Positions 17,198 through 26,644 of a stretch of 64,000 bases of DNA are shown here, in pieces. Made by a program: the position numbers and the translations under genes. The DNA is from Rheinheimera maricola (GTDB lineage: Bacteria > Pseudomonadota > Gammaproteobacteria > Enterobacterales > Alteromonadaceae): positions 310,001 through 374,000 of the forward strand of contig NZ_JAERPS020000002.1 of NCBI RefSeq assembly GCF_016918075.2, written 5' to 3'. Every line of letters starts with the position of its first letter. The stretch's first letter is position 1. The notes beneath the pieces were generated by a model, which was given only the letters and a program-made list of their open reading frames with translations, did not search any database and was not told the DNA's origin.

Positions 17198-18379
17198 TTA
17201 AGGCGTTTGTAATAAGACTAGCTCACCATTACGGCTTTGTACCAGTAGATGGCTACCATCTGTAACCGCTTCGGTATAAAAACCGGAGCCATCCATACTC
17301 TGACGGGCGACAAAGTCACCGCTTTCACGATTAAGCCAATGCAGATTACCCTGATTATCACCTACCACCAGGTACTCTTTATACACTGTGGCGCCAGTCA
17401 GACTGTGTTTATTCAACCCAAACTGTGACCATTTTTCGGTACCGCTGCGGCTATCTATTGCATAAATACGACCTACAGAATCAACCAGATACAAAGTATC
17501 ACCGGCCGAAGACATGTTATTGAAACTGGAATATTCACGTTTCCATAGTTGCCGCCCGGTGCGCAATTCCTGCGCCACCAGTTCACCATTATAGGCGATG
17601 CTAAACACTGCTGAGCCAATTACGATAGGTGTTGCATCCACATCCACCAGCCGCGATAAGTCTGTACTGCCTTTGGGGCTGGTGACAGCTTCTTCCCAGG
17701 CTTGATAACCGCGTTCAGCAATCAAAATACCGATATGGCCGCTTCCCGAACCATACAACACTCCGCCGGCCTGAATAACAGGCTGCGCTGTGCCACGTAA
17801 GGTTAGTGCGGGCTGCTCATTTTCGAACTCCCAACGCTGTTCACCGGTATCTGGGTGCAGAGCTATCAGCGTTCCAGCTCCTGTTGCCACCACAACCAGG
17901 CCTTCACCTACCGCGGGTTTTGCTAACACTTCGCCAGTAACTTCTTTGCGCCATACCAGCTCACCATCAGCTGAAAGTGAAACGACGTCACCGTTTTCAG
18001 TGCCAAAGTACAGTCGGCCAAAACCAAAACTCAGGCCGCCAGAAATACGCGCATTATCGCCAGACCAAACATCACTGATGTCCTGCCAAAATGATCCGCC
18101 AGTAGGCTTGCGTAAATCGAACTGCCATTTACGTTTACCAGAGCTTAAGTCAAACGCTGCGACTAATCCCTCACGGCTTGCCGCATATACGGTATCGCCA
18201 GCAATAACCGGTGTCAGCTTTGACTCGTAATGTTCGACACCAGAGCCAATACTGCTATCCCACACTACTTTTGGCGTGATGCTATTTTGTACCGGCGGCA
18301 ACACCAGGTCGTCTTTACTGGAACAGCCTGCCAGCACAACCGCTACCAGCAACAAGGCTTGTTTTAACTGTAATTTCAC
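17198..18379 (-). CDS. bamB: Outer-membrane protein assembly factor BamB
   Basis: A 393-residue lipoprotein, the beta-propeller subunit of the BAM complex that inserts beta-barrel proteins. The signal peptide ends in VLAGC (Cys19). Repeated PQQ-like blades carry Trp/Gly motifs such as GKRKWQFDL, GELVWRKEV and GEQRWEFEN. The start was taken as the GTG at 18379 because GAGG lies 6 bases upstream and the length fits E. coli (392); an in-frame ATG at 18418 would add 13 unlikely residues overlapping yfgM. It follows yfgM by 10 bp. Confidence 0.96.
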   Translation of the reverse strand: MKLQLKQALLLVAVVLAGCSSKDDLVLPPVQNSITPKVVWDSSIGSGVEHYESKLTPVIAGDTVYAASREGLVAAFDLSSGKRKWQFDLRKPTGGSFWQDISDVWSGDNARISGGLSFGFGRLYFGTENGDVVSLSADGELVWRKEVTGEVLAKPAVGEGLVVVATGAGTLIALHPDTGEQRWEFENEQPALTLRGTAQPVIQAGGVLYGSGSGHIGILIAERGYQAWEEAVTSPKGSTDLSRLVDVDATPIVIGSAVFSIAYNGELVAQELRTGRQLWKREYSSFNNMSSAGDTLYLVDSVGRIYAIDSRSGTEKWSQFGLNKHSLTGATVYKEYLVVGDNQGNLHWLNRESGDFVARQSMDGSGFYTEAVTDGSHLLVQSRNGELVLLQTP

Positions 18380-18389
18380 GCTTACCTCT

Positions 18390-19022
18390 TTACACTGCAG
18401 TGACGTGCGCCAGCTCATCCAGTTTAATTTGTAATAATTGTTGGTTCTGTCCTGCCGTCGTCAACGCTTGTTCATAAGCCGCCTTCGCCTCTGGCAGTTT
18501 ATCTGCCAGCTGCAGAATATCGCCTTTGAGCTCTGCCTGCATGGAAGCAAAACTGTCTGGCATAGTGCTATTTAGTGTCGCCAATGCAGCTTCATACTCG
18601 CCCTGATCTTGTTGCAGTTTTGCCAAGCGAATGCGCGTCACGGCCAATAAAGCGGGCGTTTTGCTGTTAGTCAGCACCCAATTTAGTTGCTCGGCCGCCA
18701 GCGGATAATTTTTCGCTGAAACGGCTTCTTTAGCTGCAATTAATGCGGCTAATACTGCGTAATTAGTGTCTTCAGACGCTGCAATAAAGCCCTGTGCCTG
18801 TGCCAGCCAATCTTCACCTGTACCGGCTTCACGTTGTTGCATTAGCTCGTTGTAACGCGTTGACGCTTGCTCTGCAGTAGTGCGCTGATCGGCCTGATAA
18901 AAACGAAAACCATATAAAGCGGCTAAACCGATAACGACACCCGATACGATAGCTTTGCCGTAGTCTTGCCAAAACCGCTTTATCGCTTCAACTTGTTGCT
19001 CTTCGCTGCTGTAAATTTCCAC
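18390..19022 (-). CDS. yfgM: YfgM-family ancillary translocon protein
   Basis: A 210-residue membrane-anchored TPR protein of the YfgM/UPF0070 family (E. coli 206). It has a short cytoplasmic N-terminus, one helix at ~23-41 (GKAIVSGVVIGLAALYGF) and a periplasmic TPR domain. E. coli YfgM associates with SecYEG and PpiD and helps periplasmic chaperone hand-off. The start is GTG at 19022, with GGAG 7 bases upstream. It lies between hisS (22 bp) and bamB (10 bp) in the conserved hisS-yfgM-bamB-der order. Confidence 0.94.
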   Translation of the reverse strand: MEIYSSEEQQVEAIKRFWQDYGKAIVSGVVIGLAALYGFRFYQADQRTTAEQASTRYNELMQQREAGTGEDWLAQAQGFIAASEDTNYAVLAALIAAKEAVSAKNYPLAAEQLNWVLTNSKTPALLAVTRIRLAKLQQDQGEYEAALATLNSTMPDSFASMQAELKGDILQLADKLPEAKAAYEQALTTAGQNQQLLQIKLDELAHVTAV

Positions 19023-19044
19023 TGTGTTACTCCGTAAATACTGC

Positions 19045-20310
19045 TCAGGCTAGCTGTGCGGCCAGCTCAGTTAATAAAATTATTTGTTGCGGTTTATCTT
19101 CGCGTAACCATTTAACTGTTACCGAGCCACTTGCCAACTCATCTTCACCTAAAATAAGGCCAATGGTAGCACCCGACTTATCAGCCCGTTTAACTTGTTT
19201 TTTTAAATTACCACCGCCGCAATGCAGCATAATTCGCTTATCCGGCATCACCGTGCGCAGCCTTTCGGCAACAGAAAGCGCCGCAAGTTCCGCTGCTTCA
19301 CCCAGCGTCATCAGATAGATATCAGCCTGAGGCGGCAGTGCAGGTAATAAATTTAAACTTTGCAACAACAACACCAAACGCTCAAGCCCCAGTGCAAACC
19401 CTACAGCGGGTGTTGCCTTGCCGCCTAACTGCTCGACTAAGCCGTCGTAGCGACCGCCGGCACACACCGTACCTTGAGCACCCAGTTCGCTGGTTACCCA
19501 TTCGAATACGGTTTTGTTGTAATAATCTAAACCGCGCACTAAGCGTGGGTTAACGCTAAATTCAATACCAGCTAGTGTTAACAGCTGCTGTAAACGCGCA
19601 AAATGTGCAGCAGAGTCTTCATCCAGATAATCTGCCAGCTGAGGCGCAGCGGCTAACATATCGGCCAGTGCCGGGTTTTTGCTGTCCAGCACGCGCAGTG
19701 GATTAGTGTACATGCGGCGCAAGCTGTCTTCGTCCAGCATGGCTTTGTGTTGCTCTAAATAGGCCACCAACGCATCGCGATAGGCCGCACGCGCATCGCT
19801 GGAACCTAACGAGTTGAGTTCCAGTTTAACGTAGGGTGTTAAGCCCAACTGCTGCCATAAACGTGCGCTCAATATAATCACTTCAGCGTCAATATCTGCC
19901 GTGGCAATGCCAAAAGCTTCAAGGCCAAATTGATGAAACTGACGGTAACGGCCCTTTTGTGGCCTCTCATGGCGAAACATCGGCCCGGTGTACCACAGCC
20001 GTTGTTCCTGGTTGTAAAGTAAGCCATGCTCGTTTCCCGCGCGCACACAACAGGCTGTGCCCTCTGGTCGCAGCGTTAAGTTGTCACCGTTGCGATCGGC
20101 AAAAGTGTACATTTCTTTTTCGACAATGTCGGTTACTTCGCCGATAGAACGTTTAAACAGCTCTGTCATTTCCACGATCGGAAAACGGATCTCGCTGTAA
20201 CCATAGCTGGCAACTGTATGGCGCAATATCTGCTCAACATGCTGCCAGACCGGCGTGTCCTGTGGCAGACAATCGTTCATGCCACGAATGGCCTGAATTT
20301 GTTTCGACAA
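19045..20310 (-). CDS. hisS: Histidyl-tRNA synthetase
   Basis: A class II aminoacyl-tRNA synthetase of about 421 residues (E. coli 424), charging tRNA-His. Motif 2 ([18 protein letters not shown]), the HisA motif [15 protein letters not shown] and motif 3 (GFALGLERL) are all present, followed by the anticodon-binding domain. The start is best placed at a TTG at 20310 ([13 protein letters not shown]), with GGAAG 7 bases upstream and alignment to E. coli [14 protein letters not shown] frame extends upstream to 20379 but that extension has no family counterpart. It is in an operon-like run with ispG, rodZ and pilW upstream. Confidence 0.96.
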   Translation of the reverse strand: MSKQIQAIRGMNDCLPQDTPVWQHVEQILRHTVASYGYSEIRFPIVEMTELFKRSIGEVTDIVEKEMYTFADRNGDNLTLRPEGTACCVRAGNEHGLLYNQEQRLWYTGPMFRHERPQKGRYRQFHQFGLEAFGIATADIDAEVIILSARLWQQLGLTPYVKLELNSLGSSDARAAYRDALVAYLEQHKAMLDEDSLRRMYTNPLRVLDSKNPALADMLAAAPQLADYLDEDSAAHFARLQQLLTLAGIEFSVNPRLVRGLDYYNKTVFEWVTSELGAQGTVCAGGRYDGLVEQLGGKATPAVGFALGLERLVLLLQSLNLLPALPPQADIYLMTLGEAAELAALSVAERLRTVMPDKRIMLHCGGGNLKKQVKRADKSGATIGLILGEDELASGSVTVKWLREDKPQQIILLTELAAQLA

Positions 20311-20398
20311 AATTAGACTTCCATTGATTGAAGTTAAAAAAGCAGCCGCGATTATAGGCGTAATGCGGGCAAACACCAAGCCCGATAGTATCCGCGGG

Positions 20399-21499
20399 CT
20401 ACAGTTGTTTTACTGCAATTTTCTGTTGCAGGTATTCTCTTACCTGTTGTTCCAGCTGGTCAGCAACCAAAGCGTTGTCCAGCCGTAGCTTTTGCCGTTG
20501 GCCGTTAATATAAAAACCACTCTTTTTGCTGGCGCCGGCCACACCTAAATCGGAAACCAACGCCTCGCCGGGACCATTTACTACACAGCCAATCACCGAT
20601 ACGGTAAGCGGTTCAATGATATCTTCCAACCGCTGTTCCAATTGGTTCATGGTTTTAATCACATCAAACTCCTGCCGCGAACAACTTGGGCAAGCAATAA
20701 AATTGATACCACGTGAGCGAATGCGCAGCGATTTTAAAATATCGAAGGCGACTTTAACTTCTTCAACCGGATCGGCCGCCAAGGATATGCGCAGGGTATC
20801 GCCGATACCTTCAGCCAACAACATGCCTAATCCAATGGCAGATTTTACCGCGCCGGCTCTGGCTCCGCCGGCTTCGGTAATGCCCAAATGTAGCGGCTGT
20901 TTAATCTGCGTTGCTAACAATCTATAGGCACCCACCGCCAGAAACACATCTGAGGCTTTAACACTGACTTTAAACTGATCGAAATTAAGCCGGTCCAGAA
21001 TATCAACATGCCGCATGGCGGACTCAACTAGCGCTTCGGGCGTTGGCTCACGGTATTTTTGCTGAATATCGGCTTCCAGCGAACCACCGTTTACACCAAT
21101 CCTAATAGGGATATTGTGATCCCGCGCGCAATCAACTACGGCACGAATACGGTCTTCCCGGCCTATATTACCAGGGTTAATGCGCAGGCAATCTACGCCA
21201 TATTCAGCCACTTTTAATGCAATACGATAGTCAAAATGAATATCGGCCACTAACGGCACTGGTGATTGCTGTTTTATCAGCTTAAACGCTTCTGCCGCTT
21301 CCATTGTTGGCACTGACACACGCACCAAATCGGCACCGGCTTTGGCAATCGCTTGAATTTGCGCCACGGTAGCGGCTACATCGGTGGTAAGCGTATTTGT
21401 CATAGATTGCACGGCAATAGGCGCATCGCCACCTATCAGTACATTACCAACGCGGATTTGCGTGCACTGACGACGTTTAATTGGATTATCTGCAAACAT
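20399..21499 (-). CDS. ispG: 4-hydroxy-3-methylbut-2-en-1-yl diphosphate synthase
   Basis: A 366-residue Fe-S enzyme (GcpE) of the MEP isoprenoid pathway, converting methylerythritol cyclodiphosphate to HMBPP. The [4Fe-4S] ligands are visible: Cys270 and Cys273 in CPSC and Cys305 in [10 protein letters not shown], with the fourth ligand Glu312. The TIM-barrel part opens with [20 protein letters not shown]. It starts 2 bp after the rodZ stop, so it is likely translated by coupling; its own ribosome-binding site is weak. The order rodZ-ispG-hisS matches E. coli. Confidence 0.97.
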   Translation of the reverse strand: MFADNPIKRRQCTQIRVGNVLIGGDAPIAVQSMTNTLTTDVAATVAQIQAIAKAGADLVRVSVPTMEAAEAFKLIKQQSPVPLVADIHFDYRIALKVAEYGVDCLRINPGNIGREDRIRAVVDCARDHNIPIRIGVNGGSLEADIQQKYREPTPEALVESAMRHVDILDRLNFDQFKVSVKASDVFLAVGAYRLLATQIKQPLHLGITEAGGARAGAVKSAIGLGMLLAEGIGDTLRISLAADPVEEVKVAFDILKSLRIRSRGINFIACPSCSRQEFDVIKTMNQLEQRLEDIIEPLTVSVIGCVVNGPGEALVSDLGVAGASKKSGFYINGQRQKLRLDNALVADQLEQQVREYLQQKIAVKQL

Positions 21500-21501
21500 G
21501 C

Positions 21502-22386
21502 TTATTCAGACTCGGGAATGGTAAATTTAGCTACTCTGCCACCTGGAAAGGCTGACATATCAAATACTTGCTGGTTTAAACTTATCTCAACCACACTAGG
21601 GTTGCCCAGGGTAACCTCAAATGGTGCTTCGCCGCTAAGTTGCATTATATAACCGGCTTGTTTTGTACCATAAGCAACACGGTTGCCGGTAGCATCCACA
21701 ACGTTTACCCAGCAACGCTGCTCGAAGCGCATTTCCAATACATCCTGCACTATGCTCTCTGCTACTGCGGTATTACTTGTTTGTTCAACAGCAACCTCAG
21801 TGGTTAAGGTAGTTGGTGTCAGATCAGTTAATATGCTGGCGGTGTTGTCTTCCTGCAAGGCGGTATCTGTTGTTACAGCCCCAGACACGGGCTCGGCTAA
21901 CACGGGTTGTACTTGCGGTATATTCATCACGTTGTCAACTACGGCGTTGTCAGTAACCGCTTGTTCAAACACGACGTCGGTTGATTCGCGGGCACTTTGC
22001 CACCACCAGACAAACAATAACACCAGTAGCAGTGCGATAATTGCGTAAGTTAACCACATAAATCTATTTTCTATAGCCTGATGCGCAGCGCGGTTTGAAA
22101 AGGTACGCATTGGCTTAGATGCCGGTGTTTTGCCCTCAGACTGTCGACTCAATGCCGCCATCAGTTCCGTTTCTGGTAATTTAAGCAAGCGGCCATAGGC
22201 ACGAACATAGCCACGGGAAAAGGTTTCCAGCGTTGTACCATCAAGTTGATCAAGCTCGAGTTTTTCTACCAGTTCCGCTTTTAAATTTAGCTGCAACGCC
22301 ACCTGCTGAATACTCATCTGGCGTTGCTCACGCGCCTGGCGCAGCAACTGCCCAGCGCTTACTGGCTTTGCTGCTTCGTCACTCAT
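21502..22386 (-). CDS. rodZ: Cytoskeletal protein RodZ
   Basis: A 294-residue bitopic protein that links MreB to the elongation machinery. It has an N-terminal Cro/cI-type helix-turn-helix domain (~11-80; [17 protein letters not shown]), one transmembrane helix at ~109-129 ending in WWW, a Thr/Val/Ala-rich linker and a C-terminal DUF4115 beta domain (~215-290; [12 protein letters not shown]). It is shorter than E. coli RodZ (337), mostly in the linker. The start overlaps the pilW stop by 4 bp (ATGA). Confidence 0.95.
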   Translation of the reverse strand: MSDEAAKPVSAGQLLRQAREQRQMSIQQVALQLNLKAELVEKLELDQLDGTTLETFSRGYVRAYGRLLKLPETELMAALSRQSEGKTPASKPMRTFSNRAAHQAIENRFMWLTYAIIALLLVLLFVWWWQSARESTDVVFEQAVTDNAVVDNVMNIPQVQPVLAEPVSGAVTTDTALQEDNTASILTDLTPTTLTTEVAVEQTSNTAVAESIVQDVLEMRFEQRCWVNVVDATGNRVAYGTKQAGYIMQLSGEAPFEVTLGNPSVVEISLNQQVFDMSAFPGGRVAKFTIPESE

Positions 22387-24386
22387 GGTTCGATACTAGC
22401 CGGGTCAACAACAACAACCTGCTGCCCAACACGCAGCGTACTTTGCTCTGAGAGGTTATTCCAACTGAGAAACTTATCCAGCCGCACATTGTAGCGATAG
22501 GAAATACCAAACATCGTCTCTCCATCAGATACCACATGATATGGCGAGTCGGTTGTGGCCAGAGCAATCTCACTCGCGGCTCGCGCTGGGCGGGCATCAT
22601 TTTGTTGCATTTGAAGCTCGGTCTCACTTACCGGTCCCAGCCAAATCTTCTGACCCGTTTTAATCACCGCTTCTGGCGTCAATTGATTCCACTGCATCAG
22701 GCGCTGCAAACGGATATTATGTTTAACTGAAATGGCATAGAGTGATTCAGCTTCCTGCACCAGATGATAAGCGGTAGCATCAGCGGAATCTGAAACGACG
22801 GCGTCGTTAACGGTGGACGGGGCAATATATGTCACCAGCTCATCGGCCGCTAGCGGCTCAATTAACGCTGGGGTGTTTACTTCAGCAACAGCAGTATCTA
22901 CGGCATCAGTTTCATTTAACTCTATCGTTAAATTGGCGTCAGCCAAGCCCGCATCAGTTGACTCAGTAGCGGCTAAATCAGCACCCGTTAACTCTGCCGC
23001 AGTTAATCCTGCGTCAGTTGACTCGGTAGCGGCTATCTCAGTACCTGTTAACTCTACCGCAACTAAGTCTGTAGTGGCTGGCTGGCCACTGTCGGACATA
23101 GCAACCTCTGCATCGTGTTGCTGTCGAACTGGTACGTCTGTCTCTGGAGTAAATACGGCTTTAGCTGGCTCAGCATTAAATACTGCAGCATTCGCTAAGC
23201 TGGTGGATTCTGTGCCAGACGCAGCACGCTGTTGTTCTTCGACAGCAGTTGACGAGGTATCGGTGTCAACTGTTGGACCGGGAATTTCAACCGGCAATGG
23301 CTTATCCAACGCCGCCGCCTGGGTTGCAGCACTTGCAACGGCAGCATCCGATTTTACAAAGCTATCGGCAATTCCGGCTGTGTTATTAAATATTTTCGCT
23401 ACAGCAGCTTGCTCTGGTTTTTGTTCTGGTGGTTGCGCCGGTTGTTGCTCTGAGCTGGTGGCTTTGCGCTTCACAATTTTCAATTGCGGATTAGTAACGG
23501 GTGTTGTCGGAATGTTCAACTGGGCAGTTTCATCTGGCAACACTATATTCGCCATCAAGCTGTCTTTATAGCGCTCACGTAGCAGCTCAAATTCGCTGCT
23601 CTCAAGTTTGCCTTGCATTAATAGCCGCGCTTCTGGCGTATCCATGTACAGCGTTAGTAACAATTGCTCGGCATTGCGCAGCACTTCACGGTCACCACTT
23701 TTCTCTGCAATAAGATAACTAAGCAACACAGTACGGGAAGATACCCGGCCTAAACGCTGGATCCGATCCAAATGCCGCTTTGCCGCCGGGTTGTCCCCCA
23801 TGGCATACGCTAAACCTGCATGCAGAATTAACGAAGTGATTCGGGTTGCATTGTGGCTGATAGAGCTATCAAGATAGCTTTTCGCCTGATTAAAATTATC
23901 TTGCTGCAGCTTACACTGCGCCAAATTTTCATAACTTTCGGCTACGCGAATATAACCCGGCCGGCTAATCGCCTTTAGCAGTAGCTGTTCAGCCTCTTCA
24001 TAACGATTTAACTGGCATAAAAAGGCGCCATAATTGTTATACGCATCGGCATAATTGCTGTCTTTGCTAATCGCGGTACGAAAATATTCTTCTGCCTGTT
24101 TGTTTTCGCCAACACTCTGATAGTAATACGCCATAGCGCTATACACTTCGGCAGAGTTTGGTGCAAAGCTACGCGCCCGCTCCAGATTATATTTTGCTTG
24201 TGAGGTGTCGCCGCGGCGCAGGTAATTCAACCCCAGCGAGATACGGGTACGAGCCGCTTCGATATTGTCAAAAGTACGATCTGAAACCGGCTTGTCACTG
24301 CCGACATAGGATTGCTCAGACACGCAACCGGTAAGCGCCACTAAACTACACAGAGCAATACTAATGAAAAATTTCTGCTTTAACAC
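22383..24386 (-). CDS. pilW: Type IV pilus biogenesis lipoprotein PilW/PilF fused to two LysM domains
   Basis: A 667-residue lipoprotein. The lipobox is LTGC (Cys21). Residues ~40-270 are TPR repeats typical of PilW/PilF (RISLGLNYLRRGDTSQAKYN; YADAYNNYGAFLCQ), the pilotin that promotes PilQ secretin assembly. Usual family length is about 250. Here a Thr/Ala/Glu-rich linker (~290-550) and two C-terminal LysM domains (YHLVQEAESLYAIS and YHVVSDGETMFGIS) follow, which would bind peptidoglycan. The linker contains a 60-bp tandem duplication (22951-23070). The start is GTG at 24386 with GGAAGG upstream. The position between rlmN and rodZ is the usual one for pilW. Confidence 0.9.
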   Translation of the reverse strand: MLKQKFFISIALCSLVALTGCVSEQSYVGSDKPVSDRTFDNIEAARTRISLGLNYLRRGDTSQAKYNLERARSFAPNSAEVYSAMAYYYQSVGENKQAEEYFRTAISKDSNYADAYNNYGAFLCQLNRYEEAEQLLLKAISRPGYIRVAESYENLAQCKLQQDNFNQAKSYLDSSISHNATRITSLILHAGLAYAMGDNPAAKRHLDRIQRLGRVSSRTVLLSYLIAEKSGDREVLRNAEQLLLTLYMDTPEARLLMQGKLESSEFELLRERYKDSLMANIVLPDETAQLNIPTTPVTNPQLKIVKRKATSSEQQPAQPPEQKPEQAAVAKIFNNTAGIADSFVKSDAAVASAATQAAALDKPLPVEIPGPTVDTDTSSTAVEEQQRAASGTESTSLANAAVFNAEPAKAVFTPETDVPVRQQHDAEVAMSDSGQPATTDLVAVELTGTEIAATESTDAGLTAAELTGADLAATESTDAGLADANLTIELNETDAVDTAVAEVNTPALIEPLAADELVTYIAPSTVNDAVVSDSADATAYHLVQEAESLYAISVKHNIRLQRLMQWNQLTPEAVIKTGQKIWLGPVSETELQMQQNDARPARAASEIALATTDSPYHVVSDGETMFGISYRYNVRLDKFLSWNNLSEQSTLRVGQQVVVVDPASIEP
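22951..23070. repeat. 60-bp tandem duplication inside pilW linker
   Basis: Two adjacent 60-bp units (22951-23010 and 23011-23070) match at 49 of 60 positions. They encode two 20-residue units of the form ...ELTG-E/D-x-AATESTDA in the PilW linker. Being a multiple of three, copy-number change would keep the frame. Confidence 0.85.
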
Positions 24387-24401
24387 GCGCCCTTCCTTGC
24401 T

Positions 24402-25529
24402 TTATGGCAGCATTTTTACCGCAATAGGCTGGCCTTTTTGCTGCTTTTTAATCAGTCTTTTAGTTCTGTCTATTACATCACCAACCAGCTGGCCGCAAGC
24501 GGCATCTATATCGTCGCCGCGGGTTTTACGTACAATAACAGTAAAGCCGTATTCTTGTAAGACTTTGTTAAATCTGTCAATCCGTGAATTGCTGGAACGC
24601 TTGTACGGTGACCCCGGATAAGGGTTAAACGGGATCAGGTTTATCTTCGACGGTGTGTCTTTTAACGCCTGCGCCAGTTCATGCGCCTGTTCCATACTGT
24701 CGTTCACGCCATCCAACATCACATACTCTACTGTGACCTTGTCATTCGCCTTAGAGTTCGCAACATATCGTCTTGAGGCGGCTAAAAATTCTTCCATCGG
24801 GTATTTGCGGTTTACCGGCACCAATTCGTTACGCAGTTCGTTATTCGGTGCATGCAGTGATATCGCCAGTGCGACGTCGATTTTATCGCGTAGTAAATCC
24901 AACGCCGGTACAACGCCTGAGGTGCTTAACGTCACGCGGCGCTTAGATAAGCCAAAGCCAAAATCTTCTAGCATTAACTCCATCGCTGGCACCACGTTGT
25001 TAAGATTTAACAGCGGCTCACCCATGCCCATCATGACCACGTTAGTTACCGGTTTGTCACCGGTATCGCCATAGCTACCAATAATCTGCGCCACACGCCA
25101 GACCTGGCCAATAATTTCAGACACGCTAAGGTTGCGGTTAAAGCCCTGCTGAGCGGTGGAGCAAAAGGTACAATCCAGTGCACAGCCAACCTGCGACGAC
25201 ACGCACAAGGTACGGCGGTCTTTCTCCGGGATCCACACGGTTTCAACTTCCTGACCGCCACGTAAACCCATAACAAACTTGATAGTACCGTCGCTGCTAT
25301 CCTGGCGGGTAACCACCACCGGCGCTTCTATCACGCAGCGAGCTTTCAGTTTTTCCCGCAATACTTTATTGATATTGCTCATCTTATCGAAATCATCGAT
25401 ACAGAAGTGGTAAATCCATTTCATTACCTGATCGGCACGGAACGGCTTCTCGCCCATATCAACGAAAAACTGCTGCATTTCTGCGCGCGTTAAATCAAGT
25501 AAATTAATTTTGTCATGCTGCTCAGTCAT
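24402..25529 (-). CDS. rlmN: Dual-specificity 23S rRNA A2503 / tRNA A37 C2-methyltransferase
   Basis: A radical-SAM enzyme of about 375 residues that makes 2-methyladenosine in 23S rRNA and in certain tRNAs. The cluster motif CxxxCxxC is Cys116, Cys120, Cys123 (CALDCTFC). A second catalytic Cys lies in DIDAACGQL near the C-terminus. The start was taken as the ATG at 25529 ([13 protein letters not shown]) with AAGGAG 10 bases upstream; the frame extends to a TTG at 25559 but without support. It is upstream of pilW and downstream of ndk in the conserved order ndk-rlmN-pilW-rodZ-ispG. Confidence 0.97.
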   Translation of the reverse strand: MTEQHDKINLLDLTRAEMQQFFVDMGEKPFRADQVMKWIYHFCIDDFDKMSNINKVLREKLKARCVIEAPVVVTRQDSSDGTIKFVMGLRGGQEVETVWIPEKDRRTLCVSSQVGCALDCTFCSTAQQGFNRNLSVSEIIGQVWRVAQIIGSYGDTGDKPVTNVVMMGMGEPLLNLNNVVPAMELMLEDFGFGLSKRRVTLSTSGVVPALDLLRDKIDVALAISLHAPNNELRNELVPVNRKYPMEEFLAASRRYVANSKANDKVTVEYVMLDGVNDSMEQAHELAQALKDTPSKINLIPFNPYPGSPYKRSSNSRIDRFNKVLQEYGFTVIVRKTRGDDIDAACGQLVGDVIDRTKRLIKKQQKGQPIAVKMLP

Positions 25530-25586
25530 TTGCAGAGCGCTCCTTACCACAATAAACAATAACCATAAAACACTGTACCAACATGC

Positions 25587-25611
25587 ACTAAGGGGGCTCG
25601 CTGCCCCCTTA
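25587..25611. terminator. Hairpin between ndk and rlmN
   Basis: CTAAGGGGG (25587-25595) and CCCCCTTAG (25603-25611) form a perfect 9-bp stem with a 7-base loop, 25 bp past the ndk stop. There is no strong T-run on the minus strand, so it may be a weak terminator or an RNA-stabilising hairpin. Confidence 0.65.
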
Positions 25612-25636
25612 GTCCGTTACCGTAGGCGATTAAAGC

Positions 25637-26068
25637 TTAACGGGTACGGGCACAAAGCTCGGCTTCAGTGAAGAAGTAAGCAATTTCACGTGCAGCAGAG
25701 GCAGAAGCGTCAGAACCGTGTACAGCGTTCTCATCGATGCTGGCAGCATAGTCGGCGCGCAAAGTACCTGCAGCGGCATCTTTCGGGTTAGTAGCACCCA
25801 TGATTTCGCGGTGTTTACGCACGGCATCTTCACCTTCCAGCACTTGCACCATTACCGGGCCAGATGTCATAAATGACACTAAAGCAGCAAAGAATGGACG
25901 CGCGCTATGCTCAGCATAGAATCCTTCAGCCTGTTCTTGGCTTAAGTGTAGCATTTTGGCAGCAACGATACGTAAACCGGCAGACTCGAAACGGTTGTAA
26001 ATAGCACCAATAACGTTTTTAGCTACGGCATCCGGCTTGATAATTGAAAAAGTACGTTCTAACGCCAT
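25637..26068 (-). CDS. ndk: Nucleoside diphosphate kinase
   Basis: A 143-residue enzyme, the same length as E. coli Ndk, transferring the gamma phosphate of ATP to nucleoside diphosphates. The phosphorylated residue is His117 in ENAVHGSD. The N-terminal [15 protein letters not shown] and [15 protein letters not shown] are family signatures. It heads the ndk-rlmN-pilW-rodZ-ispG-hisS block, with a hairpin after its stop and about 100 bp of upstream A+T-rich DNA that should hold the promoter. Confidence 0.98.
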   Translation of the reverse strand: MALERTFSIIKPDAVAKNVIGAIYNRFESAGLRIVAAKMLHLSQEQAEGFYAEHSARPFFAALVSFMTSGPVMVQVLEGEDAVRKHREIMGATNPKDAAAGTLRADYAASIDENAVHGSDASASAAREIAYFFTEAELCARTR

Positions 26069-26164
26069 GACAGGCTCCTGGTTAAGTTGGTTTAAATTAA
26101 ATGATTAAAATTTAAGGCGGCAAATTATACGCTAGTTGTAAAAAAAAACCTATTTTTGCAGATA

Positions 26165-26195
26165 AAAAAGCCGCAACTTAGTGTTACGGCTTTTT
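26165..26195 (-). terminator. Intrinsic terminator of the phosphate-binding-like gene
   Basis: AAAAAGCCG (26165-26173) pairs with CGGCTTTTT (26187-26195); AAC/GTT extends the stem after one mismatch. Runs of A and T on both sides allow function in either direction. It lies 31 bp past the stop of the gene at 26226. Confidence 0.85.
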
Positions 26196-26225
26196 ATGAC
26201 AAAACGGCTAATGTATTCATCAGCG

Positions 26226-26633
26226 TTAAAACGTCGCTACCACCTTTACACTGCCATCGACACTGCCGCTACTAATATAACCAATAGCCGTGGTATCAGC
26301 CGCTACCGCAGCTTTTACCGCCGCATCATCGGCCAGTTCTTTGGGCGGCGTACCTTTACCGGTAAACACCAATTTCGACCAATATGCCTTTAACTGTGCC
26401 GACGAACGACTTAACACTTTACTGTCAAATTCGTCCCTGCTGGCCTGTCCTTCAGCCAAGTTAAGCGGTGTCGCTTTACTGCCATCTGCGAAACTGGAAG
26501 TCCGGCCTAAAAACAACCGGTTCAGATCATCGGTAGAAACCGCATTAGCATTTCCCGGATTAACAATGACCGAAATCTCGGCGTGCACGCTTATACTTAG
26601 CGCCATCACCAACAGTGCAAATATACGTATCAT
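26226..26633 (-). CDS. Small exported phosphate-binding-like (PstS-related) protein
   Basis: A 135-residue exported protein. It has a signal peptide (1-18, cleavage after VHA), then a domain resembling short periplasmic binding-protein-like proteins annotated as phosphate ABC transporter substrate-binding proteins: LNRLFLGRTSSFADG and FDSKVLSRSSAQLKAYWSKLVFTGKG. It is less than half the length of PstS, and no pstCAB genes are nearby. It follows the porin by 11 bp on the same strand, so the two are probably one transcript. A phosphate role is only suggested by family resemblance. Confidence 0.78.
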   Translation of the reverse strand: MIRIFALLVMALSISVHAEISVIVNPGNANAVSTDDLNRLFLGRTSSFADGSKATPLNLAEGQASRDEFDSKVLSRSSAQLKAYWSKLVFTGKGTPPKELADDAAVKAAVAADTTAIGYISSGSVDGSVKVVATF

Positions 26634-26644
26634 CTAGTTTCTCC

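Noticed and set aside
22813-23571. Long plus-strand open frame opposite pilW (about 250 codons)
   Set aside because: It lies antisense to the Ala/Thr/Glu-rich PilW linker, whose composition removes stops on the opposite strand; low-complexity Ser/Ala translation with no family.
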